This document shows positions 1 through 5,806 of a stretch of DNA of 6,886 nt, piece by piece. The position numbers and the translations under genes were made by a program. Source of the stretch: Candidatus Omnitrophota bacterium (GTDB lineage: Bacteria > Omnitrophota > Gorgyraeia > 2-02-FULL-51-18 > JAGOUK01); the NCBI GenBank assembly GCA_020058965.1, contig JAGVCY010000162.1, positions 1 through 6,886 on the forward strand, given 5' to 3'. Within the stretch, counting starts at the first letter, position 1; the number at the start of each line of letters is the position of its first letter. Below the pieces are notes generated by a model. The model was not told where the DNA came from and searched no databases. It worked only from the letters and a program-made list of their open reading frames with translations.

Positions 1-131
1 ATCCTTATGAGTATGCCTCCGTCGATCAAATGCGCGCGTTGGTTGAGCCGCTGGGCTTTAAGACGGTCCGAGTGGTGCCGGCCAAGGTGCCGACCGGGAA
101 TAACGAATTCGTATTTGAAAAGTGCGCATGA
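1..131 (+). CDS. C-terminal fragment of a probable SAM-dependent methyltransferase
   Basis: The reading frame is open from the left edge (first full codon at 3) to a TGA at 129-131, giving 42 visible residues. The visible tail has an 'E-Y-A-S-V-D-Q-M-R-A-L-V-E-P-L-G-F' segment followed by beta-strand-like 'KTVRVV' and a terminal 'NEFVFEK' strand. An L-x-x-x-G-F turn followed by a hydrophobic strand near the C-terminus is what class I methyltransferases of the UbiE/Methyltransf_11 type usually show. The SAM-binding motifs lie outside the window, so the function is inferred from the tail only. It reads in the same direction as the glycosyltransferase genes, which start 16 bases later, so it may be the preceding gene of the same operon and could modify a sugar or lipid. 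Another Rossmann-fold enzyme is possible. Confidence 0.45.
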   Translation, partial: PYEYASVDQMRALVEPLGFKTVRVVPAKVPTGNNEFVFEKCA

Positions 132-147
132 GCATGTGCGGACATAG

Positions 148-1527
148 GTGCGGCGCTTGAGTGTCCGTCGACAGCGTGCGATCGCGCTCGGTTTATTCAT
201 TCTTATTTTGGCGGGATCTGTTTGGATCCGGCATTTTTCAGTCTGGCTTCCGCATTGGCACGCCAGCGAGCGGGTCGGCCTGGGCCTCGCCGCCAAAATG
301 GGTTCGCGGCTGGGCCTCGACGATTACAACCTCGATTCCATCGAGCTCAAGCAGGGAACACTGGGCCAAAACCCGCCCGTTCAGATCATCAGTCCCTACG
401 CGCCCAAACCCGCTCCCGCCGCCTCGACAGCGAACCTGTCTCCATTTAACGCTCAATTCGCGGATAGCAATCCGTTCAAATACCGACCGCCTCTTTTGCC
501 CTCGCTACTGACTTACAGTCATCACCAATTTTTGGCGCCGCGGTTTCCTTATTTTCCAGTGGTCCTGTCCGCGCGAGACGACGGGAGGGTTGACGCGGAC
601 AGTCGATCCGCTGCCGCGCTGCAGCAAGTCTGGGCAGTCGTTGTTGCGCTGGCCGCGGGAGCCGCGCTTCTCGTGATGGTCTTCATCCTGGGGTGGCGTT
701 GCGCGGGACCCTGGGCCGGACTTGCGGCCTCCTGGCTGACGGCGGTGAATCCGGTCATGTTACTGGCCGGTTACCGGATCTGGCCGGAAGAGCTCATGAT
801 GGCCGCCGCCGTCGCGGCCGTTTTCTTATTCATCCACTTCCAATCCAAAAACAGCTGGGCGGGTTGCGGCCTGGCGGGATTCTTTTTTGGCCTGGCGTTC
901 GTTGCGGACATGTCGGCGATTTTTTTCCTGCCGGCGATCCTTCTGCGTCCGACGGGTAAAAAAAGTCCAAGCCGGCGCATTAACCCCTGCTTATTTGGAT
1001 TTGTGGCGGGATTTTTAATTATTTCAAAAGAATGGATCGAACATGTTTATGTTCAGTACCGGGAGCCCTTTTGGACCGCTTCACGGCAGGTGGTGGCCGA
1101 TGGAAACCCTTTGGGCGGAATTTCATTTTGGGTGTTTTGGCTCACGCTCGTGAAGGTCGTAGGCCTTGGTGCCGCTTTAGCCGGGCTCGGTATCTGGTTA
1201 AGAAAAAGTAAACCGGATGCGCCGCACGAAGTCAGGGAGCCGCTGATGGTTGCGGGTTGGTTTGCACTGATGATTCTGAGTTTTTTGCTGTTCCGGGGTC
1301 TGTATGCTCCCAATCCTGTTTGGTGGGACCTCAAAGCGCTGGTTCCCGCAATACCGATCGCCGCGATTGCGGCTAGCGCGGGAATAACGGCGGCATTTCG
1401 CGGCCAGGTGATCCGACTGCCAAACAACCGGATTTTGTGGGGATTTTGGGGTGTCGCCCTCGTCGCGGTCTCCGCGGCTCAAGTGACTATCGGCCTGCGG
1501 CTGGCCGTGAATCCGGGTGGCATCTAA
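148..1527 (+). CDS. polytopic GT-C (family 39-like) glycosyltransferase, diverged first paralog
   Basis: This encodes a 459-residue inner-membrane protein with about ten hydrophobic spans (roughly residues 11-27, 160-182, 185-204, 213-230, 236-265, 279-294, 325-350, 365-383, 395-416 and 428-448). Between spans 1 and 2 lies a long Pro/Ala-rich loop that should face the periplasm. The layout and several blocks match the two genes that follow: W-L-P-H-W at 33-37, L-A-x-K at 47-50, Y-N-L at 60-62, R-P-P-L-L-P at 113-118, N-P at 201-202, R-I-W-P-E at 210-214 and G-L-A at 248-250. The family moves sugars from polyprenyl phosphate to periplasmic acceptors. Here, however, the G-D-Q of the first loop is A-S-E (39-41), the Y-Y-D-x-P block is lost, and there is no R-P-H or E-x-R-Y motif, so activity is doubtful. 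The start is GTG at 148; an in-frame stop directly before it (145-147) rules out a longer protein. No good Shine-Dalgarno is visible. The 3' end overlaps the next gene by 11 bases. Confidence 0.8.
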   Translation: MRRLSVRRQRAIALGLFILILAGSVWIRHFSVWLPHWHASERVGLGLAAKMGSRLGLDDYNLDSIELKQGTLGQNPPVQIISPYAPKPAPAASTANLSPFNAQFADSNPFKYRPPLLPSLLTYSHHQFLAPRFPYFPVVLSARDDGRVDADSRSAAALQQVWAVVVALAAGAALLVMVFILGWRCAGPWAGLAASWLTAVNPVMLLAGYRIWPEELMMAAAVAAVFLFIHFQSKNSWAGCGLAGFFFGLAFVADMSAIFFLPAILLRPTGKKSPSRRINPCLFGFVAGFLIISKEWIEHVYVQYREPFWTASRQVVADGNPLGGISFWVFWLTLVKVVGLGAALAGLGIWLRKSKPDAPHEVREPLMVAGWFALMILSFLLFRGLYAPNPVWWDLKALVPAIPIAAIAASAGITAAFRGQVIRLPNNRILWGFWGVALVAVSAAQVTIGLRLAVNPGGI

Positions 1528-3004
1528 AGTGAGCTCCGTTGCTTTGTTTAAAAAAAATCTTTCGATCCTTTTGCTGTTTTTCGTAATCCTGCTTGCGGCG
1601 TTGGCGATGCGCGTCCCGAGTCTTTGGATCCCGCACTGGCGCGGCGATCAGGGACAATACATCATTTTGGCCATGAAGCTCGATCGCTTCGGCCTGGACG
1701 GTTATAACCTGCGGCAAGTTCAGATGGGGGAGTGGGTGTTTCCACAAGACCCGCGATTTAAATTCACCGTGCTCAAAGATCTTCCGGAAGATGCACCCGG
1801 AAGTTATTTGCAGATCATGAAGCAAATCGGGCAAGGGTATTACGACGAGCCGCTTCATGTGCGCGCGCCGTTGTTTCCGGCGATCTTGATGGTGTCGCAT
1901 CGAATTTTTTCGCCGGATCAGCCGATGGCGGTGCTCTCGTCCGCGGCGGCCAGCGCGGTGTCCCAAAAAGTCCTTTGGATGGTCGTGCGTTCTCAGTTCT
2001 GGGCGAGCATCATTCCCATTTTTTTTAGCGTCGGGATCGTGGCAATTACGGCCGCGCTGGCCTGGTTATGGACGCGCTGCCTCAGAACCGCGATTTATTC
2101 AGCCGTCCTCATGGCGACCAACCCGCTGAGCATCTGGCTGGCGCACCGCGTGCTCAACGAAAGCGCCGCCGTCTTTTTTGTGATCCTCGCTTTTTTGGCA
2201 TTAGGGGATCTCAAGAAAAAATATTCACCCCTTCTGAGCGCTGTTTGTGGGGCTGGCTCCGGATTTTTTATTGGACTGGCGGTTCTGGTGAACCAACGGA
2301 TGCTGCTCGCGGCCGCGGCGATCGGCCTGATCGTGTGGATCCGAAATGTCGGCGAAGGTCTCGGCTCCGACAAGCCCGGACTGAACCGCCGACACGCGCT
2401 GCTGGCGATCCGCGCGCTGACCCAGCCGTTTTTTGCAGGATTCATTTTGGTGTTTGTCGCCACGACCTGGTTTTGGTTTTACAGAGTGTTCGAAGTGTAT
2501 GGCGACATCCTCCATCAGCCCCTGCAAGGGATGCAGCAAGGAGGCAATGAAGACATCACGGGGTGGTTCGCCGCGGTCCGCGCCCGGCCGCACCCGCTGA
2601 TATTTTTTGCGGTGGGAGTTCCCCTCATGTTTCCATTATTTTTCTTTGCGTATGCGACTTGGGCGCGATTCTGGAGGGGACTGACCGGATTTGCGGCCGA
2701 TCCCGCGTCCCGGCACTGGATCGCGCTGTGGATTTGGATCCTGATGTTTTACAGAGTGTTCACGGACATCACCCGATTATTTGGAACCGGCGGCATTCAG
2801 GAACACCGCTACTTTTATGCCGTTTATCCAGCGATCGCGATTTTGTCCGCCTGCGCGCTGAACGGTCTCAGAACGCGTGTGATGATTTATACTAAGCGCG
2901 CATGGGCGGCGTCAGGGCTCATGGTCCTCCTGCTCACGGCCAATGCCGCCTGGGGCGCGTGGCAGGCGTACGCTCAAATTTTTAATGACTCTTTGCTGTT
3001 TTAA
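1517..3004 (+). CDS. polytopic GT-C (family 39-like) glycosyltransferase, second paralog
   Basis: This is a 495-residue multi-span membrane protein, probably an inner-membrane enzyme that takes a sugar from a polyprenyl-phosphate donor and adds it to a periplasmic acceptor. After the first span (about 14-31) comes H-W-R-G-D-Q (40-45) with Y48 and L-A-M-K (51-54). The Asp of this first-loop motif is the expected catalytic acid/base position of GT-C enzymes. Other landmarks are G-Y-Y-D-E-P (107-112), R-A-P-L-F-P (116-121), N-P (202-203), R-V-L-N-E (211-215), G-L-A-V-L-V-N (253-259), R-P-H-P (357-360) and E-H-R-Y (429-432) before a Y-P-A-I helix. All have counterparts in the next gene. The GTG start at 1517 overlaps the previous gene by 11 bases. 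A GTG at 1529 is an alternative start, with a GGGTGG run (1515-1520) at usable spacing. Acceptor and sugar cannot be told from sequence. Confidence 0.85.
   Translation: MASKVSSVALFKKNLSILLLFFVILLAALAMRVPSLWIPHWRGDQGQYIILAMKLDRFGLDGYNLRQVQMGEWVFPQDPRFKFTVLKDLPEDAPGSYLQIMKQIGQGYYDEPLHVRAPLFPAILMVSHRIFSPDQPMAVLSSAAASAVSQKVLWMVVRSQFWASIIPIFFSVGIVAITAALAWLWTRCLRTAIYSAVLMATNPLSIWLAHRVLNESAAVFFVILAFLALGDLKKKYSPLLSAVCGAGSGFFIGLAVLVNQRMLLAAAAIGLIVWIRNVGEGLGSDKPGLNRRHALLAIRALTQPFFAGFILVFVATTWFWFYRVFEVYGDILHQPLQGMQQGGNEDITGWFAAVRARPHPLIFFAVGVPLMFPLFFFAYATWARFWRGLTGFAADPASRHWIALWIWILMFYRVFTDITRLFGTGGIQEHRYFYAVYPAIAILSACALNGLRTRVMIYTKRAWAASGLMVLLLTANAAWGAWQAYAQIFNDSLLF
2476..2491 (+). repeat. 16-bp exact direct repeat, copy 1 (inside second GT-C gene)
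   Basis: The 16 bases here recur exactly at 2746-2761, 270 bases downstream and in the same reading frame. Both copies encode F-Y-R-V-F (residues 321-325 and 411-415). The flanking bases differ on both sides. It may be chance or the remnant of a small internal copying event. Confidence 0.6.
2746..2761 (+). repeat. 16-bp exact direct repeat, copy 2 (inside second GT-C gene)
   Basis: This is the second copy of the 16-base word at 2476-2491, encoding the same five residues (F-Y-R-V-F, 411-415) with identical codons. No similarity extends beyond the word. Confidence 0.6.
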
Positions 3005-3018
3005 ACCAGAAAGTCGGC

Positions 3019-4419
3019 ATGAGAACTAAATCCGTCGGGTCGATCCTGATCTTCGCGCTCATTTTTGCTCTGGCGTTTTATCTGCGGCAGTTCACTTTTT
3101 GGCTGCCGCACTGGCAGGGCGATCAGAGTCAGTATGTCATGCTCGCGATGAAAATCGCCTCTGAAAAATCCCTCAAGGCCTACAACCTTTCGGAGGTCAA
3201 CACCGAAGAGATCCGTCCCGCGACCCCACCCGGCGCGAAGATCGCGATGGTCTACCGCGCCAAGGGTCAATCGGGAGATATCCTCGAAAGCTACCACCGG
3301 AATTCCATCGGATACTACGACATGCCCTTCTTTTATAAAGCGCCCCTTTTTCCGGTGATCCTCGCACTCACCCACCAGTGGATCGGACCCGCGGGCGTGC
3401 CGTTTGCCGTTGTGGAATCCAATCTTGCCCGCGAAGTTTTGAAGGTGCGCCCGCAGATATTTTTTAGCACTCAATTTTGGGCGGTGGTGGTGCCGTTCGC
3501 GACCAGCTTACTGATCGTTCTGATCACTTTTTTGTGGGCGCGCCGGCGTTTTGGAGATCGGGCCGCGCTGTACGCGGCTTTTATCTTGGCCGTCAATCCG
3601 GTCGGCATTTTGACATCCAACCGGTTGTGGACGGAAGACCTGATGACGGTTTTTCTGACCCTGTCGATGATCTTGTACTTCGAAGCGTTTGTGCGCGGCA
3701 AGTTGGTGCTGTGCTTTGGGGCAGGAGCGCTGATGGGATTGGCAGTTCTCACGAACCAAAAGTCACTGCTCGCGGCGTCCGGATTGTGGGTTTTTTCTAT
3801 GATAGGCTTGCGCGCGGAAGGAAAAAAATCAATTTGGAGGATCGTGAGCGACGGTCGCTGGTGGGTTTTTGCGGCGGGGTTGGCTTTGGTGTCCGGGTGG
3901 TGGTTCATCAAAATTTATGGGATCTACGGTAATCCGCTGTGGGGCCCCAATAGCGAAAAAATAAGCCCCTCCGATTGGGGATGGTACCGGGTCCTTCTAA
4001 GTCGGCCGCATGGTTTAATTTTTTATCCGGTAGGCACGGCGGCGGTCTCGTGGGGATTTGCGGCCGGATATCTGACGCTGCGCGACGGGCTTCGCTCGGC
4101 ATTTTACGCATGGTCCGGAAAAAAAGTTGATCTCACTGCGCTTTTTTGCTGGGTGTGGATTTTTTCATTCGCCATTTACCTGATGAGCAAGCGCACGGGA
4201 GAGTACCGCTACCTTTTTCCAGCCTATCCCGCGCTGGCCGCGATGTCCGGCTGGATGCTGGTTCGGCTGGAAGCGCGGCTCAAGGGAATTTTTGTTAAAC
4301 CCCTATTCGCCCCCATCGCCGTGATGATCTTTCTTGCGGCGGCAGCTGCGTACTCCATCCCGCAAGCGGAAAAGGCGCTGAGGCTGGAACGGAATCTGAT
4401 CCACGCGCCCTGGCATTGA
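3019..4419 (+). CDS. polytopic GT-C (family 39-like) glycosyltransferase, third paralog
   Basis: This is a 466-residue multi-span inner-membrane protein, closest in motif content to the gene just before it. Visible landmarks are F-W-L-P-H-W-Q-G-D-Q (27-36) with Y39 and L-A-M-K (42-45), Y-N-L (55-57), G-Y-Y-D-M-P (98-103), K-A-P-L-F-P (107-112), N-P (193-194), R-L-W-T-E-D (202-207), G-L-A-V-L-T-N (240-246), R-P-H-G (329-332) and E-Y-R-Y (395-398) before Y-P-A-L. D35 is the likely first-loop catalytic acid. The family uses polyprenyl-phosphate sugars on the periplasmic side; the acceptor may be a glycan, lipid or protein. The ATG at 3019 lies 14 bases after the previous stop, with only a weak purine stretch (AGAAAG) upstream, which suggests co-transcription and perhaps translational coupling. 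The three genes look like an old tandem duplication, since protein identity outside the motifs is low. Confidence 0.85.
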   Translation: MRTKSVGSILIFALIFALAFYLRQFTFWLPHWQGDQSQYVMLAMKIASEKSLKAYNLSEVNTEEIRPATPPGAKIAMVYRAKGQSGDILESYHRNSIGYYDMPFFYKAPLFPVILALTHQWIGPAGVPFAVVESNLAREVLKVRPQIFFSTQFWAVVVPFATSLLIVLITFLWARRRFGDRAALYAAFILAVNPVGILTSNRLWTEDLMTVFLTLSMILYFEAFVRGKLVLCFGAGALMGLAVLTNQKSLLAASGLWVFSMIGLRAEGKKSIWRIVSDGRWWVFAAGLALVSGWWFIKIYGIYGNPLWGPNSEKISPSDWGWYRVLLSRPHGLIFYPVGTAAVSWGFAAGYLTLRDGLRSAFYAWSGKKVDLTALFCWVWIFSFAIYLMSKRTGEYRYLFPAYPALAAMSGWMLVRLEARLKGIFVKPLFAPIAVMIFLAAAAAYSIPQAEKALRLERNLIHAPWH

Positions 4420-4433
4420 TTCCTGTCTTTATG

Positions 4434-4460
4434 ATATTGTGTCGCAAGTAAACACAATAT
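4434..4460. repeat. perfect 9-bp inverted repeat overlapping the GT2 start codon
   Basis: Arms ATATTGTGT (4434-4442) and ACACAATAT (4452-4460) are exact reverse complements separated by 9 bases. The right arm includes the first two bases of the ATG at 4459. The AU-rich stem has no following U tract, so it is not a typical terminator. It could be an operator or an RNA hairpin that limits initiation of the GT2 gene, which also has no recognisable Shine-Dalgarno. A TATGAT hexamer (4430-4435) resembling a -10 box touches the left arm, but no good -35 is present. Confidence 0.55.
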
Positions 4461-5400
4461 GAATTTATCGATCGTCGTCCCTATTTATAACGAAGAACAA
4501 AATCTGCCGCTTTTGGCCGAGGCCATCCGGAAGGCTTTGACCGACATTCACAAAACCTACGAGTGTGTTTTTGTCGATGACGGCAGTTCGGATCGCTCCG
4601 CGCAGGTTCTTAAGCAGATCGCCGCGGCTGATCCTCATCACCAACCGGTTTTTTTACGCCGGAATTTTGGTCAAACGGCCGCGCTATCGGCAGGGTTTGA
4701 CCACGCCCGCGGCGAGATCATCGTCACCCTCGATGCGGATCTCCAGAACGATCCTGCCGACATCCCGATGCTGGTGAGCAAAATTGAAGAGGGTTATGAC
4801 CTGGTCAGCGGCTGGCGGCAAAGTCGTCAGGATTCGATGATCCGCAACCTTCCTTCCTATGTGGCAAACTGGATCATTGGCCAAGTGACCGGCATCAAGC
4901 TGCGCGATTCGGGCTGTACCCTCAAGGCCTACCGCGCCGAAGTCGCCCAAAGTCTGCATCTTTACGGAGAGATGCACCGCTTCATCCCGGCGCTGGCCAG
5001 TTGGATGGGAATTAATCTGATCGAAGTGCCGGTCCGCCACCACGCCCGCAAGTTTGGAAAGTCCAAATATGGCCTCTCCCGCGTATTTCGGGTCTTTTTG
5101 GACCTCATTACGGTCAAATTTCTCCTAAGCTACTCCGCTAGCCCAATTCAATTTTTTGGAAAGTTTGGATTTGTGTCTTCGGGCCTGGGCTGGCTTGTTT
5201 GCGCCGCCGCTATTATTATGAAATTTACTCAAGGACGGACCCTCACAGGAAACCCACTATTTTATCTATTTACATTTATGCAAATCATTGCGGTGCAACT
5301 AGTTCTGATAGGACTTGTAGCCGAAATGAACATGCGGACCTATCATGAAGTCCAGAAAAAAAAGACTTATGTGGTTCGCAAAGACTCGGCCGGCCGCTAG
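4459..5400 (+). CDS. family 2 glycosyltransferase, polyprenyl-phosphate sugar synthase type (GtrB/ArnC/DPM1-like)
   Basis: This 313-residue protein should transfer a sugar from a nucleotide sugar to undecaprenyl phosphate on the cytoplasmic face, making the lipid-linked donor used by GT-C enzymes such as its neighbours. The GT-A domain is complete: P-I-Y-N-E-E (8-13), V-D-D-G-S-S-D (39-45), R-R-N-F-G-Q-T-A-A-L (67-76), the metal-binding D-A-D (92-94) in L-D-A-D-L-Q-N-D-P (91-99), R-D-S-G-C-T-L-K-A-Y-R (149-159), E-M-H-R-F-I-P-A-L (171-179) and R-K-F-G-K-S-K-Y-G (197-205). Two C-terminal membrane spans (about 232-254 and 266-289) are typical of the GtrB/ArnC/dolichyl-phosphate-mannose synthase subgroup, as is the length. 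Which sugar it uses is not visible. Translation starts at ATG 4459, 39 bases after the preceding stop, within an inverted repeat. The last 280 bases are more AT-rich than the rest of the gene. Confidence 0.9.
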   Translation: MNLSIVVPIYNEEQNLPLLAEAIRKALTDIHKTYECVFVDDGSSDRSAQVLKQIAAADPHHQPVFLRRNFGQTAALSAGFDHARGEIIVTLDADLQNDPADIPMLVSKIEEGYDLVSGWRQSRQDSMIRNLPSYVANWIIGQVTGIKLRDSGCTLKAYRAEVAQSLHLYGEMHRFIPALASWMGINLIEVPVRHHARKFGKSKYGLSRVFRVFLDLITVKFLLSYSASPIQFFGKFGFVSSGLGWLVCAAAIIMKFTQGRTLTGNPLFYLFTFMQIIAVQLVLIGLVAEMNMRTYHEVQKKKTYVVRKDSAGR

Positions 5401-5412
5401 AAGCTGTAAAAA

Positions 5413-5418
5413 AAGGAG
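5413..5418 (+). promoter_or_regulatory. strong ribosome binding site for the 60-residue membrane protein
   Basis: AAGGAG lies in a purine-rich run five bases before the ATG at 5424. It is much closer to consensus than any site before the glycosyltransferase genes. It is the main reason to accept the short gene that follows as real. Confidence 0.85.
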
Positions 5419-5423
5419 AGACC

Positions 5424-5606
5424 ATGCCTTCAGGACCCGCTAAAAAGCAATTTCCAGGAATTTTTGTCATCATCGCGGTGAGCTTCATAGTTTATTTGGC
5501 GATCGTCACTTGGGTTATTATGGTCCATTACAAAAAGCCAGCCAAGCCCAGCGCGATCAAAGTTGCAAATAAAATTAGCGTGACTCGAGCGCCTGCTTTT
5601 AGTTAA
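5424..5606 (+). CDS. small single-span membrane protein of unknown function
   Basis: This encodes a 60-residue protein with a short N-terminal part containing K7 and K8, one long hydrophobic segment (about residues 11-34) and a basic tail with Y-K-K-P-A-K-P (36-42) that ends in polar residues. The lysines on both sides leave the orientation uncertain. I do not recognise a family. Evidence that it is a gene: an excellent Shine-Dalgarno (5413-5418), a start 23 bases after the GT2 stop, and an amino-acid pattern sensible for a membrane protein. It may be an accessory subunit of the neighbouring polyprenyl-phosphate glycosyltransferase or GT-C enzymes, but that rests on position only. It is the last gene before an AT-rich gap and a new promoter, so it probably closes the glycosyltransferase transcription unit. 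No terminator hairpin is visible after it. Confidence 0.7.
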   Translation: MPSGPAKKQFPGIFVIIAVSFIVYLAIVTWVIMVHYKKPAKPSAIKVANKISVTRAPAFS

Positions 5607-5613
5607 AATAATC

Positions 5614-5631
5614 AAATTGCGCTAAATTGCG
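5614..5631 (+). repeat. short tandem pair of AAATTGCG words
   Basis: AAATTGCG occurs at 5614-5621 and 5624-5631, with starts 10 bases apart (one helical turn). It lies about 80 bases upstream of the -35 box at 5709. Such spacing could suit a DNA-binding protein, but two 8-mers are weak evidence. Confidence 0.35.
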
Positions 5632-5708
5632 TCGCGACACGTTGCCCCGACAAAACAGTTAGAATTGCATAAGAGCGCATTAAGTTATTTGGAATCCCTT
5701 TATTTTTG

Positions 5709-5737
5709 TTTACAAGTTTTTCTACCTGTGTTATATT
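5709..5737 (+). promoter_or_regulatory. sigma70-type promoter with extended -10, driving the GspC-like/secretin operon
   Basis: The -35 box TTTACA (5709-5714; 5 of 6 to consensus) is followed by a 17-base spacer and the -10 box TATATT (5732-5737; 5 of 6). TGT sits directly before the -10, making a TGn extended -10. Transcription should start near 5743, leaving a leader of about 64 bases before ATG 5807. This is the best promoter match in the window, and it lies in a true intergenic gap. Confidence 0.7.
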
Positions 5738-5746
5738 TTGCAGGTA
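5723..5746. promoter_or_regulatory. possible operator: inverted repeat TACCTG-N12-CAGGTA around the -10 box
   Basis: The 6-base arms at 5723-5728 and 5741-5746 are exact reverse complements. The -10 box lies inside the 12-base spacer, and the right arm covers the expected start of transcription. A dimeric repressor bound here would block RNA polymerase. The arms are short, so chance is possible. Confidence 0.4.
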
Positions 5747-5806
5747 TTCGAGTAAATACGATTGAATTTGTTCATAGCACCACACAAGGACCACGCATAA
5801 AATATT

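Larger units (their letters stand above)
5607..5806. other. 200-base AT-rich intergenic region between the glycan and secretion modules
   Basis: No reading frame here looks like a gene. The region holds a tandem pair of AAATTGCG words (5614-5621 and 5624-5631), an 8-base palindrome GTCGCGAC (5631-5638), and further right a promoter with an inverted repeat over it. No clear rho-independent terminator is seen for the upstream unit. Confidence 0.7.

Noticed and set aside
1053..1427. Open frame on the minus strand opposite the first GT-C gene
   Set aside because: It is antisense to a clearly coding membrane protein, shows no domain pattern of its own, and similar antisense frames occur opposite the other glycosyltransferase genes. 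It is a shadow of G+C-rich coding sequence.
1550..1557. Run of eight A near the start of the second GT-C gene as a phase-variation tract
   Set aside because: It encodes ordinary Lys-Lys-Asn codons, and another eight-A run occurs at 5356-5363 in a Lys-rich tail. Length and context are not enough to claim slippage control.
3477..3932. Second plus-strand frame of 151 codons inside the third GT-C gene
   Set aside because: It is rich in Arg and Gly with no recognisable fold, while the overlapping frame carries the conserved GT-C motifs and spans.
5387..5396. 10-base palindrome CGGCCGGCCG just before a run of seven A as a possible terminator
   Set aside because: The palindrome has no loop, lies inside the GT2 coding end, and the following run is A rather than T on the coding strand. 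The run belongs to the ribosome binding site of the next gene.
5631..5660. Possible hairpin after the small membrane protein gene as a terminator
   Set aside because: Only four base pairs (GTCG with CGAC) form around a long loop, and no T tract follows.
5612..5794. Minus-strand frame of 60 codons in the intergenic gap
   Set aside because: It covers the plus-strand promoter, lacks a Shine-Dalgarno and shows no domain features. It is better explained as chance in AT-rich DNA.
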